DNA of 5,757 bases from Burkholderiaceae bacterium (GTDB lineage: Bacteria > Pseudomonadota > Gammaproteobacteria > Burkholderiales > Burkholderiaceae_C). The notes under the pieces were generated by a model, which saw only the letters and a list, made by a program, of their open reading frames with translations, searched no databases and was not told the DNA's origin. Position 1 is the stretch's first letter, and each line of letters starts with the position of its first letter. Both the position numbers and the translations under genes were made by a program. The stretch spans positions 1-5,757 of the forward strand of contig JAGOBT010000234.1 in NCBI GenBank assembly GCA_017999135.1, written 5' to 3'. This document shows positions 1-5,757 of this stretch, piece after piece.

Positions 1-1
1 C

Positions 2-64
2 CCGCTGCGGGTGCCGGAACACCCGCCTGCCATCTGGCTTATCGGCGAGCTTGCCGCCAACTGA
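2..64 (+). CDS. C-terminal end of an unidentified upstream gene (partial)
   Basis: The frame starting at base 2 is open from the window edge to a TGA at 62-64. It encodes 20 residues ending in HPPAIWLIGELAAN. Seventeen of the 20 codons end in G or C, which fits the codon use of the two large genes and supports real coding. The product is not recognisable from such a short tail. The stop lies 84 bases before the chemoreceptor start. A candidate promoter sits in that gap, so co-transcription is not required. The fragment could also be chance, because short open frames are common at this GC content. Confidence 0.38.
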   Translation, partial: PLRVPEHPPAIWLIGELAAN

Positions 65-89
65 AGGCGGGCGCTGTCGAGAACTCCGC

Positions 90-117
90 TCAAGTCACGG
101 CGCAGATCTGCCGATAG
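90..117 (+). promoter_or_regulatory. Candidate sigma-28 (FliA) promoter of the chemoreceptor gene
   Basis: TCAAGTCA (90-97), a 12-base spacer, then GCCGATAG (110-117). The enterobacterial sigma-28 consensus is TAAAGTTT-N11-GCCGATAA. The -10 element matches 7 of 8 bases and the -35 element 5 of 8, with a spacer one base longer. Transcription would begin near 123-125, leaving a leader of roughly 24 bases before the ATG at 148. Chemoreceptor genes are classic members of the FliA regulon, so the position makes biological sense. No comparably good sigma-70 promoter was seen in this gap. Confidence 0.52.
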
Positions 118-147
118 CTGCAGGGATCACGCTGAAGAGAGCCGTCG

Positions 148-2199
148 ATGTCACTGTCTGGAAGCTTCACCTGGGTGTCCCGTGCTGCGTCGGCTGGCGG
201 GTCATGGCGCGCCGCGCGGGAGTTCTTCGCCTACCACGGCGTGTGGGCCTTCGGCGTGCGGGCCATGCGGCTGTGGTCGCTGCGCATGAAGATGGTGCTG
301 CTGGTCACCGTGATGTCGCTGCCCCTGCTGCCGTTGATGGTGCAGCAAATCCTGGCGCGCAACCACACGCTGACACTCAGCACCCAGCGCATGGCGGGCC
401 TGGAGGTGGCCGACGCGGCCTACAAGCTCGCCGTCCAGCTGGACGTGTCGCGCCAGGCGCTGGAGGCCGGCCTGCCGGCGCCGCCCGGGCCCGACAGCGC
501 CGCGCTGCTGGCCCGGCTGGCCGCCGGCGTGAGCGAGGCCCATGCCCAGGGCCTGCCGCTGGACGCCGCCTGGCGCGCCCACCAGCCGATGCTGGAACGT
601 GCGGTGGCCATGGCATCGCTGTCGCCCACGTCGCGCCTGGCGGTGCTGGCCAGCGCCCGCCAGTCGCTGGTCACGCTGCGCCAGCTGAGCATCTCCGCAT
701 CCAATCTGCTGCTGACCGAAGACCCCGGCCAGGCGGCCCGCACAGCGCTGGCGGTGCAGGCCTTGCCGGCGCTGCACCGCCATCTGTCCGGCCTGCGTGG
801 CCTGGCCGCGCGGCAGGCCAGCCTGCTGACGCAACAGCCGCGGCCTGCGGCCGACCTGCACGCGCTGCTGCTGCAGGCCGCCGGCATGGCAGCCGGCGCG
901 CGCGAGGCGCTGGCCCAGGGCGATCGCACGCTGGGCGGCGTGCACGGGATCGACCTGCCGTTGCCCAAGGGCAGTGCGGCGGCCGCACCCACCGGTGCCA
1001 GCGCCGGCAGCATCGGCGGCAGCCCGGCCCTGGCCCAGGCGCGGCAGGCCTTGAACGACCTGGAAGCCGGCATGCTGGCGCCCGAGCCGGTGGTCGACCT
1101 GGCGCAGATGCGCAAGTCGGTGGCGGTCGCGGTGGCGCAGATCGCCGAGTTGCAACTGGTGCTGGACACGCGTGTCAAGCATGACCTGCAACTGCAGCAG
1201 GCCGACGCGCAGGCGCAGCGCCGGTGGCTGTTCGGCGCGCTGGCCATGACCACGCTGCTGGCGGTGTACCTGGTCTACAGCTTCTTCCTGGTGATGGACG
1301 GCGGCCTGTCGAAGCTGTCGGCCCAGATGAACCGCATGGCCCAGGGCGACCTGAGCGCCCGCCCCCAGGCACTGGGTGGCGACGAGGTGGCCGAAACCCT
1401 GCAAGCCATGACCACGTCGCTGGCGCGCCTGTCGGACCTGCTGGCCTCGGTGCGCCACGGCGTGGGCGCGATCACCCAGGCGTCGGAGCAGATCGCCGCC
1501 GGCAATGGTGACCTGCGCAGCCGCAGCCGCCGCAGCGCCGAAGGCCTGGATTCACTGGTGGCGGCCGTCACGCGCTACACCGAACAGCTGCAGACCTGTT
1601 CGCGCAGCGTGGACGAGGTGGTGACCACGGTGCAGACATTGCGCCTGGCCTCCGCCCGCAACCGCCGCCAGGTGCAGCGCCTGCAGGAGCGCATGGGTGC
1701 GCTGCGCAGCAACAGCCGCGAGATCGGCGAGATCGTGAACATCATCGACGGCATCGCCTTCCGCACCAACATCCTGGCGCTCAATGCCCAGGTCGAGGCC
1801 AGCAAGGCAGGTGACGCCGGCCGCGGCTTCGCGGTGGTGGCGCAGGAGGTGCGGGCGCTGGCCAACCGCAGCGCCGACTCCGCCCGCAAGGTGAGCGACA
1901 TCGTCGGCCGGTCGACGCTGGACATCGAGCAGAGCCATGCGCTGGCCGACGAGACCAGCGTGGCCATGGGCCAGGCCGACGGCCATGTGGATGCGATCCA
2001 TGCCGCGATGAGCCAGGTGGCCACGCTCACCCAGCAGGGCGACCGTGAATCGGCCGCGATCCTGGACGAGATCAAGGTGCTGAAGGACGGCACGGCCCAG
2101 AACCTGGGGCTGGTCGAGCAGCTGGCCGTGGCGTCTGACGCGCTGCGCGGGCAGGGCGAGCGCCTGTCGCACAAGGTGGGCTTGTTCAAGCTGTCCTGA
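148..2199 (+). CDS. Methyl-accepting chemotaxis protein (transmembrane chemoreceptor)
   Basis: This is a 683-residue inner-membrane chemoreceptor that should control CheA through CheW at the receptor array. An N-terminal cytoplasmic stretch of about 48 residues (FFAYHGVW near 26-33) precedes TM1 (about 49-69). An Ala/Leu-rich helical periplasmic domain follows (about 70-359), containing a Gly/Ala/Ser/Pro-rich insert at about 263-293. TM2 is about 360-383. HAMP is about 384-437, with GDL at 400-402 and DE at 412-413, but Gly-Gly (385-386) replaces the usual Pro. The signalling domain runs from about 455 to the end. Its tip (FRTNILALNAQVEASKAGD, 538-556) is unmistakably MCP-like but carries unusual substitutions, and the first-helix methylation sites are missing. 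There is no NWETF-type C-terminal tether. The start at 148 is chosen because GAAGAGAG (134-141) lies just upstream and similar N-terminal extensions occur in Burkholderiales receptors (from memory). ATG 265 is the main alternative. The ligand is unknown. Confidence 0.95.
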   Translation: MSLSGSFTWVSRAASAGGSWRAAREFFAYHGVWAFGVRAMRLWSLRMKMVLLVTVMSLPLLPLMVQQILARNHTLTLSTQRMAGLEVADAAYKLAVQLDVSRQALEAGLPAPPGPDSAALLARLAAGVSEAHAQGLPLDAAWRAHQPMLERAVAMASLSPTSRLAVLASARQSLVTLRQLSISASNLLLTEDPGQAARTALAVQALPALHRHLSGLRGLAARQASLLTQQPRPAADLHALLLQAAGMAAGAREALAQGDRTLGGVHGIDLPLPKGSAAAAPTGASAGSIGGSPALAQARQALNDLEAGMLAPEPVVDLAQMRKSVAVAVAQIAELQLVLDTRVKHDLQLQQADAQAQRRWLFGALAMTTLLAVYLVYSFFLVMDGGLSKLSAQMNRMAQGDLSARPQALGGDEVAETLQAMTTSLARLSDLLASVRHGVGAITQASEQIAAGNGDLRSRSRRSAEGLDSLVAAVTRYTEQLQTCSRSVDEVVTTVQTLRLASARNRRQVQRLQERMGALRSNSREIGEIVNIIDGIAFRTNILALNAQVEASKAGDAGRGFAVVAQEVRALANRSADSARKVSDIVGRSTLDIEQSHALADETSVAMGQADGHVDAIHAAMSQVATLTQQGDRESAAILDEIKVLKDGTAQNLGLVEQLAVASDALRGQGERLSHKVGLFKLS

Positions 2200-2200
2200 T

Positions 2201-2216
2201 GCAGCCGGCCGGCTGC
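2201..2216. terminator. Perfect 16-bp palindrome after the chemoreceptor stop, possible weak terminator
   Basis: GCAGCCGGCCGGCTGC begins one base after the TGA (2197-2199). As RNA it could form a six-base-pair stem closed by GGCC. A small second dyad (GCGG-CAT-CCGC, 2218-2228) follows at once. No run of T follows, so this is not a standard intrinsic terminator. It could stabilise the 3' end, act as a weak or Rho-assisted terminator, or be chance in GC-rich DNA. Confidence 0.33.
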
Positions 2217-2302
2217 AGCGGCATCCGCCGGTGTGGTGCGTGTGAAACGTCGCAGACGCTCGGGTCGCTGTTGATCTGAAAAAGTCGATAAGCTTTGCAG
2301 AT

Positions 2303-2331
2303 CCCGCCGCCGGGCGGGAAATCGGCCCGCC
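2303..2331. repeat. Three-arm GC-rich inverted repeat in the kinase leader
   Basis: CCCGCC (2303-2308), GGCGGG (2313-2318) and CCCGCC (2326-2331) are arranged so that the middle arm can pair with either flank. The loops would be four and seven bases, so the two hairpins exclude each other. The region lies 54-82 bases before the chosen kinase start. Just upstream, 2271-2302 is the only relatively AT-rich patch in the gap, with no convincing promoter. Nothing else was recognised in 2200-2384. Function is unproven. Confidence 0.3.
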
Positions 2332-2384
2332 GTCCCGGGGCTGCACACATGGGCAGCGTGCCCCGTTGTTCCTGCAGACGTCCG

Positions 2385-5757
<3,373 letters not shown>

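Noticed and set aside
54..70. CCGCC/GGCGG hairpin around the stop of the upstream partial gene as a terminator
   Set aside because: It has a five-base stem with a seven-base loop and no T-run, and it overlaps the stop codon. It is too weak at this base composition.
51..1184. A 377-codon plus-strand frame overlapping the chemoreceptor start
   Set aside because: The product is low-complexity Ala/Gly/Arg/Pro, typical of an out-of-frame reading of GC-rich DNA, and it conflicts with the well-supported receptor frame.
202..1458. A 418-codon minus-strand open frame opposite the chemoreceptor
   Set aside because: It has the same codon-register shadow effect. The translation is rich in His, Gln, Arg and Gly with no recognisable motif, while the plus strand encodes a standard receptor.
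2284..2291. GTCGATAA upstream of the kinase as a sigma-28 -10 element
   Set aside because: Seven of eight bases match, but the expected -35 position (around 2264-2272) has no resemblance to TAAAGTTT, unlike the site at 90-117.
2271..2292. TTGATC plus GATAAG as a sigma-70 promoter of the kinase
   Set aside because: The two elements are only ten bases apart, far short of the usual 16-18, and no alternative partner lies at correct spacing.

Overview
The window is very GC-rich (about 70 %), with G or C at almost every third codon position. It carries two long plus-strand genes for membrane signalling proteins. Base composition, the chemoreceptor's architecture and the style of the multi-PAS hybrid kinase suggest a flagellated betaproteobacterium of the Burkholderiales (Leptothrix/Ideonella/Roseateles-like). 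This is inference from composition and remembered family patterns, not from a search.

Layout. (1) Positions 2-64 are probably the last 20 codons of an upstream plus-strand gene. (2) Positions 65-147 are a short intergenic region with a good candidate sigma-28 (FliA, flagellar/chemotaxis) promoter at 90-117 and a purine-rich ribosome-binding region at 134-141. (3) Positions 148-2199 encode a complete 683-residue methyl-accepting chemotaxis protein: two membrane helices, a helical periplasmic sensor with a Gly/Ala/Ser-rich insert, a degenerate HAMP and a full signalling hairpin. That hairpin aligns without gaps to E. coli Tsr but lacks the three methylation sites of the first helix. (4) Positions 2200-2384 are intergenic, with a perfect 16-bp palindrome just after the stop and GC-rich inverted repeats that could fold in alternative ways. 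(5) Positions 2385-5757 encode a hybrid sensor histidine kinase that runs off the window after 1124 codons: TM - periplasmic Cache-like sensor - TM - PAS - LOV-like PAS - PAS - coiled coil - HisKA - HATPase - receiver.

The most interesting feature is the second PAS domain of the kinase. It has the LOV signature with the photoactive cysteine ([10 protein letters not shown], Cys505). The other flavin contacts fall at a constant offset of 55 from oat phototropin LOV2 (Arg506, Gln509, Asn537, Asn547), but the signalling glutamine is replaced by Ala568 and the A-beta/B-beta loop is three residues short. The protein may be a kinase that senses both a periplasmic ligand and blue light or redox, with non-canonical LOV signal transfer, or it may contain a relic of a LOV domain.

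Working together: the chemoreceptor should act on CheA/CheW and swimming. The kinase should run a separate His-Asp phosphorelay whose partner is not in the window. Adjacency alone does not show that they share a pathway, and the 185-nt gap with no clear kinase promoter leaves operon structure open. Nearly all other long open frames, including a 3.9-kb minus-strand one, are high-GC shadows of these two genes.
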